Notes under the pieces: model-generated | What the model was told of the DNA's origin: nothing | Database searches by the model: none | What the model saw: the letters and a program-made list of their open reading frames with translations, nothing else | Shown: piece by piece, positions 55,648-64,000 of the stretch | How the letters are laid out: every line of letters begins with the position of its first letter | How positions within the stretch are numbered: position 1 is the stretch's first letter | Assembly: GCA_033297205.1 (NCBI GenBank) | Contig: MU859207.1 | Coordinates: forward strand, 1 to 64,000 | Origin: Pseudoneurospora amorphoporcata | Taxonomy: Eukaryota; Ascomycota; Sordariomycetes; Sordariales; Sordariaceae | DNA length: 64,000 nt | Reading direction: 5' to 3' | Position numbers and translations under genes: made by a program

Positions 55648-57102
55648 ATGGCGATGCAGTATCAAGCTGCGTTGCAGGAATTGCAAAAGGTGGCCTACGA
55701 CATGTCCAAACGCAGAACGAGAACCGAAGAGCTCGTTCGACTCGAAGACTCGGTCGGGCGGACAGCGGCCAAGGACATACTGAGCCCCGAATCAACGCCA
55801 CCCTTCGATACAGCCGCTGCCGACGGATTCGCAATGATTTCCTCAGCTACCATCAACGCTTCGCCGACAAACCCGGTCTACTTTCGCGTGGTAGGAACGA
55901 TCATGCCAGGCGACGAACCCCCACGCTCGCCGCCCTGTAGGGGTCCCGATGGCGTTCTCCAGTGCATGGAGATCATGGTCGGCGCCAGATTCCCCGAGGC
56001 CACGGAACACATGACGCACATGGACGCCTGCGCTTGGGTAACCGACGTTCGCGAAGTGTCGCTGTCGGAAGTTCCGAAAGCGGATCCGCAGCTGGGCAGC
56101 AGGTTCATCATGCTTACCAAGCCTGTGACTCACAATGCCAACCGCCGGCGGGCTGGAACAGATATCGGGAAGGGAGACAGGCTGATAAGGGCGGGGAAAA
56201 AGATACGGTCAAGCCATGTGTTGCCGCTGGCGTCGGTGGGGATCAAGGAGGTCGCTGTGAAGCCGTTACTTCGGGTCGGGGTGTGGTCTACTGGCAGAGA
56301 AATCGTACGGACGGATGTCAACTGGGCTGAGGGAACGATTGCCTTGAAGAAGACCGAGACTCGGTATACACATGATGCTGATGGGCCTTACCTGATGGCG
56401 GCTTTTAAGGAATATGGAGCAGAGCCAACGTTCCTTGGTTTGCTCGCGGACGATGAACCGGCGAAGCTGGAAAAAGCACTGCGCGAGACGATGGCGACGG
56501 ACAAGTTTGATATTCTGGTTACGACGGGGGCAGCCACGCCAGGCAGGTCGGGCTTTGTCCGGCCCGTGATCGAGAAGCTGGGAGGAGAAGTCCACTTCCA
56601 CGAGGTGGCCATGCGACCAGGAGCCGCGGCCATGTTTGCGTCGCTTGAATCGAACGCACCCAACAATGGACTTGCATCCTTCTTTGGGTTGCCCGGAGAC
56701 CCTTGTGCGACGGCGGCTTGTTTCCGGTTCCTGATCGTGCCGTACCTCCAGTTTGTCCGAGGAGAGAAGCTGGACGAGCTGTTTCTGGCCACGTTGGAAC
56801 TGCGGGTGTCGACCAGGCAGGATTCAGAACCCAACATGGACGCAGGAGCACCGGTCGAGGCATCCGTGGGCAACGATTGTGGACCGCTTTGTCTGGACTG
56901 TTTCCGACACGGACGGTTGACGGCCAGCGAAGGGGGACGGCACAAGGTGGTTCGCATGAGCAAGGACCAAAGCCCAAGCAAGACGTATCCGTTTATCGAT
57001 GCCAATTGCTGGATCCATCTGCCGCATGGCCAGGAGATTGTGGCGGGAGCAATGGTGCCATGTTTATCGCTGTCGGCGTGTCGCGAGGAGGAATGGCAAT
57101 AG
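55648..57102 (+). CDS. MoeA/gephyrin E-domain-like protein, diverged
   Basis: Intronless, 484 aa. The MoeA fold is readable throughout: PPFDTAAADGFAM (51-63, Asp59 kept), RRAGTDIGKGDRLIRAGKKI (167-186), LLRVGVWSTGREIV (207-220), FDILVTTGAATPGRSGFVRP (287-306), VAMRPGAAAMFA (320-331) and FFGLPGDPCATAACF (345-359). MoeA enzymes insert molybdate into adenylylated molybdopterin. Several usually invariant positions differ: TGDEL reads TGREI, SGGVSVGDYD reads TGAATPGRSG, and GLPGNP reads GLPGDP. Fungi normally carry a fused MogA-MoeA (CnxE-type) enzyme. This stand-alone protein lacks the MogA domain and is probably a paralog, perhaps without insertase activity. The last 90 residues have an added Cys/His-containing segment. 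Confidence 0.87.
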   Translation: MAMQYQAALQELQKVAYDMSKRRTRTEELVRLEDSVGRTAAKDILSPESTPPFDTAAADGFAMISSATINASPTNPVYFRVVGTIMPGDEPPRSPPCRGPDGVLQCMEIMVGARFPEATEHMTHMDACAWVTDVREVSLSEVPKADPQLGSRFIMLTKPVTHNANRRRAGTDIGKGDRLIRAGKKIRSSHVLPLASVGIKEVAVKPLLRVGVWSTGREIVRTDVNWAEGTIALKKTETRYTHDADGPYLMAAFKEYGAEPTFLGLLADDEPAKLEKALRETMATDKFDILVTTGAATPGRSGFVRPVIEKLGGEVHFHEVAMRPGAAAMFASLESNAPNNGLASFFGLPGDPCATAACFRFLIVPYLQFVRGEKLDELFLATLELRVSTRQDSEPNMDAGAPVEASVGNDCGPLCLDCFRHGRLTASEGGRHKVVRMSKDQSPSKTYPFIDANCWIHLPHGQEIVAGAMVPCLSLSACREEEWQ

Positions 57103-58167
57103 CTAGCGGTTCATGCTGTTGATTTGTTAGTACATGCGTTGCAATTGCTGGTTTTCGGTATCAGCATTCCTGGATCTTTACGTACCTTTGGTCTTGGTGT
57201 GTGTTGTCGCTTTGTGAACATGATGGTGGAAGAAAAAGAGTCCCACAGGTGGGTTGGTGCATGTTAGCGAAGGCGGCGTCACTGTCCGCAAATTGAAATT
57301 GTTAATGTCTGTAACCATCGTTCCTCTGGCTGTTAGTGGATCTCGCCGTGTATGGGTCAAAACAGTACTACCGAAGTTCATTACTAACAGTCTTGGCAGC
57401 GTGTGATTAGTCTGGTACGTACCACCCTAACTCTTACACATGGCGATTGCCGTTTTGGTATAAATGATGCCCCTGTCCCAACTTCAAAGCCTGAGATTGG
57501 CAATCGGGATCGCCAGAAGCTGTCTCATGCCCCAACACGCAGTGACTCTGACGAGTATCAACGATCTTGACTATCAAGAATGGGGTTAGCAAACTCCCGT
57601 CTCCTTGGCTCCCTATCGAAACCAGCAGCTGGCAAATGGCCTGCAAGTCGGGAGGACGAGGGCAGATCGACGGGTTTGAGTTTTCGAAGCTCTCTCTGGA
57701 GTCCGGAAGTTGAGGGGGGAAGCTGAAGATGTATGCTAACGGACAGATCATGTCAAGTCCTTCCCCCCTTCCACACACGAGGCTAGCAGTTACTGTCAAC
57801 AATCCGCAACTGACCTCCTTCAGAAGACTGCGACAGCCTGGCAGTATGGGTACAAGCTTAGTTCTGTTGTTCACCAAGGCCTGGCCTCTGTTCGCTGCCA
57901 TCCTACAAAGACGGACACTACATAACATGATGCTCCCAAGCTCCTCGTCTGATATAGAACACCCATTCGCTCGACGCTGAATCACCACACCACATTTGCT
58001 AAAGGGCATATAACTACTCTCACCACTCAACGGTAACGCTCTTTTGGTTTACCTCATTCTAGCTTTATCAGACGCAATCATCACTATCTTCGGTACCTTT
58101 ATACAGCATCATCTACCACACAGTTCTTATCCTCCACCAAAACGAGCTCCCGTGGAAACCGACTACT
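57103..58167. other. intergenic region
   Basis: About 1.1 kb. A 198-codon open frame on the minus strand (58030-57434) has no recognisable domain and overlaps the promoter of the next gene; I treat it as chance. Confidence 0.45.
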
Positions 58168-59757
58168 ATGGAACTCCAACAGATTTCCAAACAACCTTCA
58201 ACCTTAGAAAGCCTTCCTGTGGAAACGCTAATTCAGATCGCCGAGTCTTGCCACTCCTTCGCTGACCTGTCACGCCTAGCCAGTACCAACAAGTGGTTTT
58301 ACCGCGTCTTGAACCATTGGCTCTACAAGCTGGATGTACGCAGTGGAAGCCCTTGTGCCTTGTTCTGGGCTTGCCAGACCGGTAGCTTGGATACGCTCAA
58401 GTTAGCTCATCAGGCCGGGGCGGCACTCAACCAGGTCTGGGCATCAAAGGAGCCGATCCAACGCCTTCCGCCCAATCCTTACAACCACAGCCCGGAGTTC
58501 TACCAGAAGGCTGCACTCAGATTGACAGACCCTGCGGACGACCGGGAGGACGAAGAAGCCAATAATGGCTGGCCTGAGACACCCTACATGGTCCCAGAGG
58601 ACTTTACCGACGACTGGGACCAGACCGAGGACTGGAACCAAATGCAGCTTGACAATGACCAGCAGCCAGAGGAGCCAGTCGAACAGGAGGTTCAGAGCGA
58701 CGAAGAAAGTGATACGGAATGGGTGATAGATGAAGGCCCTTGGGAAGAGCCCGATCAACCCCGACAACTCGGCGAACCTCATACGCCCGAACAAGACCAT
58801 TCTTGGCCCGCGGACACTGACGAATCCGGACAGCCGCTCCTCAGGACGGCCTCGCGAGACTCCAAATACACTTGGCGCAATGACTTCCTCGAGCGACTAT
58901 GCAGGTATATGAACCAAGGCCTTGACCCGGACTTCGATGGCAAAAAGCCAGTTACCCAAGACCTGCGACGGTTTCCTGTCTTTTGGTGGCACCCCATTGA
59001 CCTCGCCGTTTATTTTGGGCACAAGAAAATCATCCACTACTTGGTAGAAAACGGCGTCAGCATTCAACATGCCAATTCGCGTGGACTGTGCCGTCAAAGG
59101 GACATTTCCTTCGCGTCTCCTTACCGAGGGTGCCGCCACGGGACGTATCCCTTCCTCATACCGGGCGATGTCAACTGGAGATACCTAGTCCACCATGCTT
59201 TCGGGCTGATCGCCTGCAAGGAGGATTGGGAGATGGGAAACTTCTTGCTGGATATCAGCGGCATGAGAAGGACAGCGAAGCATTTGGGTGGGTTTGAAGA
59301 TGGACTCGTGGTCGATCTTGAAGACCCCCAGGATCAAGAGATTTTTTTCATCCGTAAAATCCATGAGTTGATCAGGTTCTCCGACGGCACAACTGCAAGT
59401 GTTCATAATTACCTTACCGGTCGTCTGCTAATTGTACCCGTTCATGAAACCGTGCTAACAAGTTCTTCTCTAGCCATGGTGGTAGTTGTCGGCGTATCAT
59501 CAGTGCCCTCCTTTGGGTGCTGGCATGTTTCTCTGGATTGCTGTGCTGTAGGGATGGCAATCGGGGAACGTTGGAAACATGGGCAGACGTCTAGGTTTTT
59601 GTTTTACTCGATGGATCGGCGTATGCTTCATGAGCTGGTTTCGACGAAACTGTTGGTAACTGGACGCGCCATGTCGCATGGCTTGGATGGTTCTCATCAT
59701 GGTTCTTTACGGTTTGGCAATGGGGTTGTTTTGGAACAGCATCAAGTACGTGCCTAA
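58168..59757 (+). CDS. F-box and ankyrin-repeat protein, 3' end uncertain
   Basis: The unspliced frame gives 529 aa. Residues about 12-50 are an F-box (LESLPVETLIQIAESCHSFA, then LASTNKWFYRVL). An ankyrin-like unit follows at 65-92 (LFWACQTGSLDTLKLAHQAG), then an acidic region (120-225) and a second ankyrin unit (IDLAVYFGHKKIIHYLVENG, about 275-295). F-box proteins recruit substrates to SCF ubiquitin ligases. The part after about 59375 is doubtful. Branch GTGCTAAC and acceptor TTCTCTAG at 59451-59473 imply an intron, best from AG|GTTCTC at 59376 (98 nt). Splicing shifts to a frame encoding RRIISALLWVLACFSGLL and stops at 59594. A third frame to 59835 encodes MVLIMVLYGLAMGLFWNS. The last exon is therefore unresolved. 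Confidence 0.75.
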   Translation: MELQQISKQPSTLESLPVETLIQIAESCHSFADLSRLASTNKWFYRVLNHWLYKLDVRSGSPCALFWACQTGSLDTLKLAHQAGAALNQVWASKEPIQRLPPNPYNHSPEFYQKAALRLTDPADDREDEEANNGWPETPYMVPEDFTDDWDQTEDWNQMQLDNDQQPEEPVEQEVQSDEESDTEWVIDEGPWEEPDQPRQLGEPHTPEQDHSWPADTDESGQPLLRTASRDSKYTWRNDFLERLCRYMNQGLDPDFDGKKPVTQDLRRFPVFWWHPIDLAVYFGHKKIIHYLVENGVSIQHANSRGLCRQRDISFASPYRGCRHGTYPFLIPGDVNWRYLVHHAFGLIACKEDWEMGNFLLDISGMRRTAKHLGGFEDGLVVDLEDPQDQEIFFIRKIHELIRFSDGTTASVHNYLTGRLLIVPVHETVLTSSSLAMVVVVGVSSVPSFGCWHVSLDCCAVGMAIGERWKHGQTSRFLFYSMDRRMLHELVSTKLLVTGRAMSHGLDGSHHGSLRFGNGVVLEQHQVRA

Positions 59758-59835
59758 AGATTGGAAACCGCAACAAGCACAGTTCGAGCACGTCATCAAA
59801 CTCAGTCGAGAGAAAAGTCCAATCCACATCCCGTG

Positions 59836-60198
59836 ATTATGAGTAGGTAAACAGCACTTGTGTCCTGACTTGGGCTGGCATTACGGGCGTGACTTCCTGC
59901 CCTGGGATGCCGTTTGCCCACAACAACCTGCAGAGCGCACCTTTCTTTAATCTATGCCGAGATTCTTTCCATGAAATGAACTTTTTTTTCCCGTCCTTCC
60001 CCTTTGCCATGCAGCCATAGAGGTATGTAAGGCAGGGCCTCGTTTTGTCGTCGCTCACTCAGTCAAAGTTCATCTCCGGCGCGTGACGACCGGCAGGATC
60101 CAAATTTTCGAGTCATAACCTCAGCTGTCCCCTCTTCTCCGGTTTCATTCTGAGAACCTCAAGGCAAGCCATCTTTGCCAGCTTACTCTGCCCTTGCA
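59836..60198. other. intergenic region
   Basis: 363 bases between the tandem F-box genes. No supportable feature. Confidence 0.4.
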
Positions 60199-61050
60199 AT
60201 GCTCCTCGAGTCAACCCTGCGTTTCCCGAATATCAATCCACCAATCGCCCCAGGTCAAATCGGAGCAATGTCGCTAAGAAAGGTCCCGGTCGAACTACTC
60301 GTCGAAATGCCCATCCATCTGGGATCATTCCAAGACCTACGAACCTGCCGACTCCTCTACGATATCTTCAAACCGCTTCAATACAAGTACGATGTCCAAA
60401 CAGGCTCGCCCATCGCGATGTTTTGGGCAGCCAGGTGGGGCTGTCTACGGACACTCCAACTTTCCCATGCCGCTGGTGCCAATTTGAAACAAGCATGGAC
60501 TCAACGTGTCCCTCCGATGGGCACCACAGAAGATGTGCAGATCGATGAACGCACCGCGCCTATCTACAAGGAGATGGGCCGGCACAACGCTGCACCATAC
60601 ATCCGACCCTTCCAAGACAGCGTCAGCGAGAGCCTCGTTAATACAGAGAACGATGACAGCAGCAGCACATGGTGCAAACTATGGGAGGACGACCCAGATA
60701 ACACCAAAACAGCGGCCGAGAACATCTCATACAGTTTTCCGAACTTCATCCTCAAACCCCAGTTCAGCTTGTACATCTGGAGGGGTAACCCTTACCCTAC
60801 CTATGTATTGGTGGCACTCCTGGATCTGGCAGTCCAACTCAGCCACCTGAGCATAATTGAGAACCTCTTGGACAATGGGGTAAAGGTGCAGGCGTCGCAT
60901 TCACGCGGGCTTTGTCCCTTTCCCTCGTGTCATAGATCGTTGCTATGCTTCCATATAAAGGAAGTTGGAGGATGGTCCGTGCACGATGCGGGCCTGGATG
61001 TTGACAAAGAGGGGGTTCAGAAGTGCCCCACTCCCCCAACCCCCAAGTAG
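60199..61050 (+). CDS. F-box/ankyrin paralog, shortened
   Basis: Open frame of 283 aa from the ATG at 60199 (an alternative ATG at 60268 gives 260 aa). It aligns by eye with the preceding gene: LRKVPVELLVEMPIHLGSFQ over the F-box, YDVQTGSPIAMFWAARWGCL and LQLSHAAGANLKQAW over the first ankyrin unit, and LLDLAVQLSHLSIIENLLDN with HSRGLCPF over the second. The acidic middle is much shorter. After HSRGLC the resemblance fades and the frame ends in a Pro-rich tail (KCPTPPTPK), well before the end of its neighbour. It is a tandem duplicate that has lost or changed its 3' part; whether it is functional cannot be told. Confidence 0.65.
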   Translation: MLLESTLRFPNINPPIAPGQIGAMSLRKVPVELLVEMPIHLGSFQDLRTCRLLYDIFKPLQYKYDVQTGSPIAMFWAARWGCLRTLQLSHAAGANLKQAWTQRVPPMGTTEDVQIDERTAPIYKEMGRHNAAPYIRPFQDSVSESLVNTENDDSSSTWCKLWEDDPDNTKTAAENISYSFPNFILKPQFSLYIWRGNPYPTYVLVALLDLAVQLSHLSIIENLLDNGVKVQASHSRGLCPFPSCHRSLLCFHIKEVGGWSVHDAGLDVDKEGVQKCPTPPTPK

Positions 61051-61480
61051 CTTCTTTCCAATTCAACCACCAGACGTCATTCAAGCATCGCCCTCTTGGC
61101 AACTGTCTTTGACTTTCCATCGACCACTGTTTCTTTCATACAGCAACAAGTCACTACTACGGCATCAGCCCGTCAGCGTCCGCAATGCCTCCCTACCTCT
61201 GGGTCCCTCGCCGTCCCTCCGATCCAACATCGAGGACCTCTCCGAGCTCGTCCAACGCGTCCCATCACGTGTCAGCCACGATCCTCTACCCAAAATGAAA
61301 AACTTGTTGGCGTCCCTGAGCAACCAATGCGAACGAACCAATGAGATCACCAGCTTCCCGTTCGGCTTGTTGTTGCTTCGTTGACCATCAGATGCCAAGG
61401 ATGCCTCGGTTAGCGCAAGTCCGGGCGCCAGCTCCCATCCAAAACGTCACCACCACATCTTTCCGAATTCTGCCTTTGTC
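61051..61480. other. intergenic region
   Basis: 430 bases between the F-box paralog and the P450. It includes an open frame with no recognisable domain and the presumed P450 promoter. Confidence 0.4.
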
Positions 61481-63276
61481 ATGAGCTTCTCGAGCCTCAG
61501 ATTTCTCCCCGAGCTTACCGTAACCATGCCACCGTCGGGCAACCCGTTCAGCTTTTCACGAGTTACTCTGCTAGCGCTCGTCGAGGTGCTTACCGTCAAG
61601 AAAACCACTTACCGCGATGCTCTGCCACTCTCGACCACCTCGCTGGTTCTGGCCATTCTGGCAGTAAACTATGTCTTCTTTCTGACCTGGAAGCTCTATC
61701 TGTACCCAGTCTACTTCCACCCTCTTTCAAACTTTCCAGCACCAAAGGTCGTCAGCCTCTGGCGAGTGTTGGCTCGCTTTCGGGGAAAGGCTCCGCCTGG
61801 CCAGCTACTCCTCGAACTCACCGAGCGTACCCCCAACGATGGCATCATCATTCTTCAAGGAGCATTTGGCACTTCTATGCTGATCACCAAGCCCGCACCC
61901 CTTGCCGACATCCTCGTCCATCACCCGTACGACTTCGCCAAGTATGACACGATCCGGAACTTTCTGCGTCCAGTTCTCGGTGATGGCCTGGTCGTTGTCG
62001 AGGGCGAGCAACACAAGTTCCTCCGCAAGAATACCCAGCCGGCATTCAAGTTTGGTCATATCAAGGAGCTATACCCGACAATGTGGAGCAAGGCAATTGA
62101 GTTGAACAACATCTTGAAGGAGGAGCTCAGCGGCCTAGAGCGCAGGGGCAACGACGACACGAGGATCGAGATCAACGCCTGGGCGGGCAAAGTCACCCTG
62201 GACATCATTGGCATTGCCGCCTTTGGTCGTGACTTTCACGTACTCGAAAGGCCCCATCACCCTTTGGTCAAGAACTATGCTGACCTGCTGGAGCCAGGGC
62301 CGGCAAAGTTCGCCTACTTTTTCTTTACCCTGACGTTCTCGAAAAAGTTTGTCGACCTGTTCCCGTGGGAAGTTTCTAGGAGATTCAACCGGACGACAAC
62401 AGAAATCAGGAGCATATGTGCTCAACTTGTTCGCGACAAGAAAGCAGCAATTGAGAGGCTTGGAGATGACCAGTTCGATATTCTGTCTCTGCTTATCAAG
62501 AGCAACAACTTTTCCGAGGCCGAGTTGGTCGATCAGCTTCTAACCTTCCTGGCAGCTGGGTGAGTTGTTCCAATAGTCCACACGTAAAGTTCGGTCTGGT
62601 AACCATCTCCAGCCACGAAACGACTTCTTCCGCCCTTACCTGGGCTACCTACTTGCTCGCTAAGGACCGCGAAATGCAATCTACTCTTCGATCTGAACTT
62701 CGTGCTGCCTTGCCCGACTTTCCCAACTTTGCGCCTGGTCAGGACATTGCCGGTATCCTCGAACATCTTCCATATCTCAACGGCGTCATGAACGAGACCC
62801 TCCGTCTTTACCCCACGGTGCCCATGACTGTGCGCACCTCCATCTGCGACACAACTGTGTTGGGCCATCCGATCAAGAAGGGCACGGAGATCATGATCTC
62901 ACCGTGGATCATCAACCGATATACCCGAAATTGGGGGGACAACCCGACAGAGTTCCGACCGGAAAGATGGATTGACCAAGACGGCACGCACATGGCAGAG
63001 GCCGGGACGAAACGGCCGACCCAGAAACCTAATAATACCGGCGGAGTAATGAGCAACTATGCGCAGATGACCTTCCTCCACGGTCCAAGAAGCTGCATTG
63101 GTCAAGGATTTGCTAAAGCCGAGCTTCGATGCCTGCTTGCCGCGTTTGTTCTCGCCTTTGAGTGGGAGCTTGGGATGGACGAGAAAGACATCATGTCAGA
63201 TGGCGTTATCACGATCAAGCCGAACAATGGGATGTACTTGAAGTTACGGCCTCTTGATGGGGGTAGAAAGAGCTGA
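61481..63276 (+). CDS. cytochrome P450 monooxygenase
   Basis: Exons 61481-62559 and 62613-63276 (53-nt intron, GTGAGT...TCCAG) give 580 aa. The N-terminal anchor is near residues 48-70 (SLVLAILAVNYVFFLTW). The I-helix oxygen-activation motif AAGHETTS (358-365) is created by splicing. The K-helix ExxR is ETLR (421-424), PERW (FRPERW) is at about 474-479, and the heme-binding loop is FLHGPRSCIGQG, with the axial Cys at 521. All core motifs are intact, so it should be an active ER monooxygenase using a P450 reductase. I cannot place it in a CYP family by eye. The substrate is unknown and no secondary-metabolism backbone gene is near. The gene ends 43 bp from the convergent small heat shock gene. 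Confidence 0.95.
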
Positions 63277-63319
63277 TACGTCTTTGTATCCAAGAACCGA
63301 TACTCATACCACACTTCCA

Positions 63320-64000
63320 TCACTTGATCTCAATCTTCCTCCCCTTTGCCGGCTGCTGCTTTGGCGCCACGACTTTAAGTATACCCTTTTCGAGCGTCGC
63401 CTCAATATCATACTCCGGTAATGTCCCCGGGAAAGCAAACTCGCGCGCAAACTCGCCAACATGACGACTCCCGCAAGAAAAAACGAACGGACGGGTCCTC
63501 TTTCTGCTTCTTCTTCCCTCCCGTCTTCTTAGCCCCTTCGGTCTCAGTGCTTCCCTCGCCCTCTGCCTTCTCCTTTCCCTTATACTCCTTTTCGCCACCT
63601 TCTTCCTTCCTTTCCTCTCCCGTCTCAGTGTCTTCTTCTTCTCCACCAGGAGCAGGTGCGTAATCTCGGTCGACTCGTCCATAGATTAGAAGTGTATTCG
63701 GCTCCGTCAGCTCGATATGGATATACTCCCTCTCGGTACCGGGCAGCTCGCCGTACAGCTCGTAGGCGTACTTGGTCTCGCGGATGTCAAAGCGCGGGTT
63801 CAGACCGCGACGGTTACGACCTCATCGGCCGCCGCCGCCTGATGAGCCGTGCTGGATGGAAGGGTAGTGACGCGGATGCGATGAGTCAGCGTCTTGGGAG
63901 CCGGAGACTTCACGGCTGTAGGGGTCGAAATCATCGAGGAGCCGGAAGAAGGTGGTGAAGTTTGGGTCGCTTGAGGCGAAGTCGGCGGGGAAGTTGAAGA
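63320..64000 (-). pseudogene. Hsp20-type small heat shock protein, 5'-truncated by window, frame broken
   Basis: The minus strand from the window edge reads FPADFASSDPNFTTFFRLLD, then FDIRETKYAYELYGELPGTE and NTLLIYGRVDRDY. A charged Lys/Glu-rich insertion follows, and then RHVGEFAREFAFPGTLPEYD with LEKGILKVVAPKQ. This is the alpha-crystallin domain with an inserted acidic loop, the arrangement of fungal HSP30-like holdase chaperones. Two lesions break the frame. A TGA at 63822-63824 lies before the domain (CGA to TGA would explain it). A 1-bp shift lies between the insertion and GEFAREF; it could be one extra base in the A6 run at 63478-63483 or near 63463-63470. Either this copy is a pseudogene or the sequence has errors. 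The true start is outside the window. Confidence 0.75.

Noticed and set aside
57434..58030. 198-codon minus-strand frame between the MoeA-like and F-box genes
   Set aside because: No domain and scattered Cys/Arg-rich composition; it overlaps the likely F-box promoter.
1..64000. CRISPR array, prokaryotic operons or ribosome binding sites
   Set aside because: Introns, eukaryotic tRNAs and fungal domains show a nuclear fungal genome. No direct-repeat/spacer array is present.

Overview
The window looks like nuclear DNA of a filamentous ascomycete, most likely Sordariales and Neurospora-like. The genes are split by short introns (about 50-100 nt, two of them shorter and one 248 nt) with GTAAGT/GTACGT/GTATGT donors, CTAAC/CTGAC branch sites and AG acceptors. 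The proteins are typically fungal: a DUF6604 protein, a CBM1 esterase, an F-box/ankyrin pair and a patatin lipase with DUF3336. The initiator tRNA carries the eukaryotic AUCG T-loop, and an AT-rich transposon relic has diverged by C:G to T:A transitions, as expected of RIP. Species is inferred, not proven.

Layout. 1-11943 is gene-poor: a T-rich tract, then only two tRNA genes (initiator Met, Leu-AAG with intron). 11944-16580 is a divergent pair: a Pyr4/PaxB-type membrane terpene cyclase (minus) and a 932-aa DUF6604 protein (plus). A 203-bp TA-flanked MITE sits in their shared upstream region. 16696-24979 holds a beta-lactamase-like serine hydrolase, an NmrA-like protein, two poorly known genes and a fatty acid hydroxylase superfamily enzyme. 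25337-30702 holds tRNA-Arg(ACG), a secreted Ser/Thr-rich protein, a single-TM protein and an acidic protein of three exons. 31599-41587 has lipid or ester and transport functions: a patatin triacylglycerol-lipase-like protein, two convergent alpha/beta hydrolases and an MFS transporter. 43174-45466 has a multi-TM His-rich protein and an 825-bp non-autonomous DNA transposon. 48430-51950 has an RGS-domain membrane protein with an apparent 1-bp frameshift and a secreted CBM1-CE16 esterase. 54556-64000 has a Cys-rich small membrane protein, a diverged MoeA-like protein, a tandem F-box/ankyrin pair, a cytochrome P450 and the 3' part of a small heat shock protein with two ORF-breaking lesions.

I see no complete biosynthetic cluster. 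The terpene cyclase has no prenyltransferase, PKS or FAD epoxidase beside it, and the P450 lies 48 kb away. Most genes look like independent single-copy loci. The most interesting items are the two small DNA transposons, the lone Pyr4-type cyclase, the MoeA paralog with changed active-site motifs, the decaying F-box pair, and two genes whose frames break at or near six-base homopolymers. That last pattern could be real gene loss or assembly error. Exon boundaries were placed by eye from splice consensus and frame continuity.
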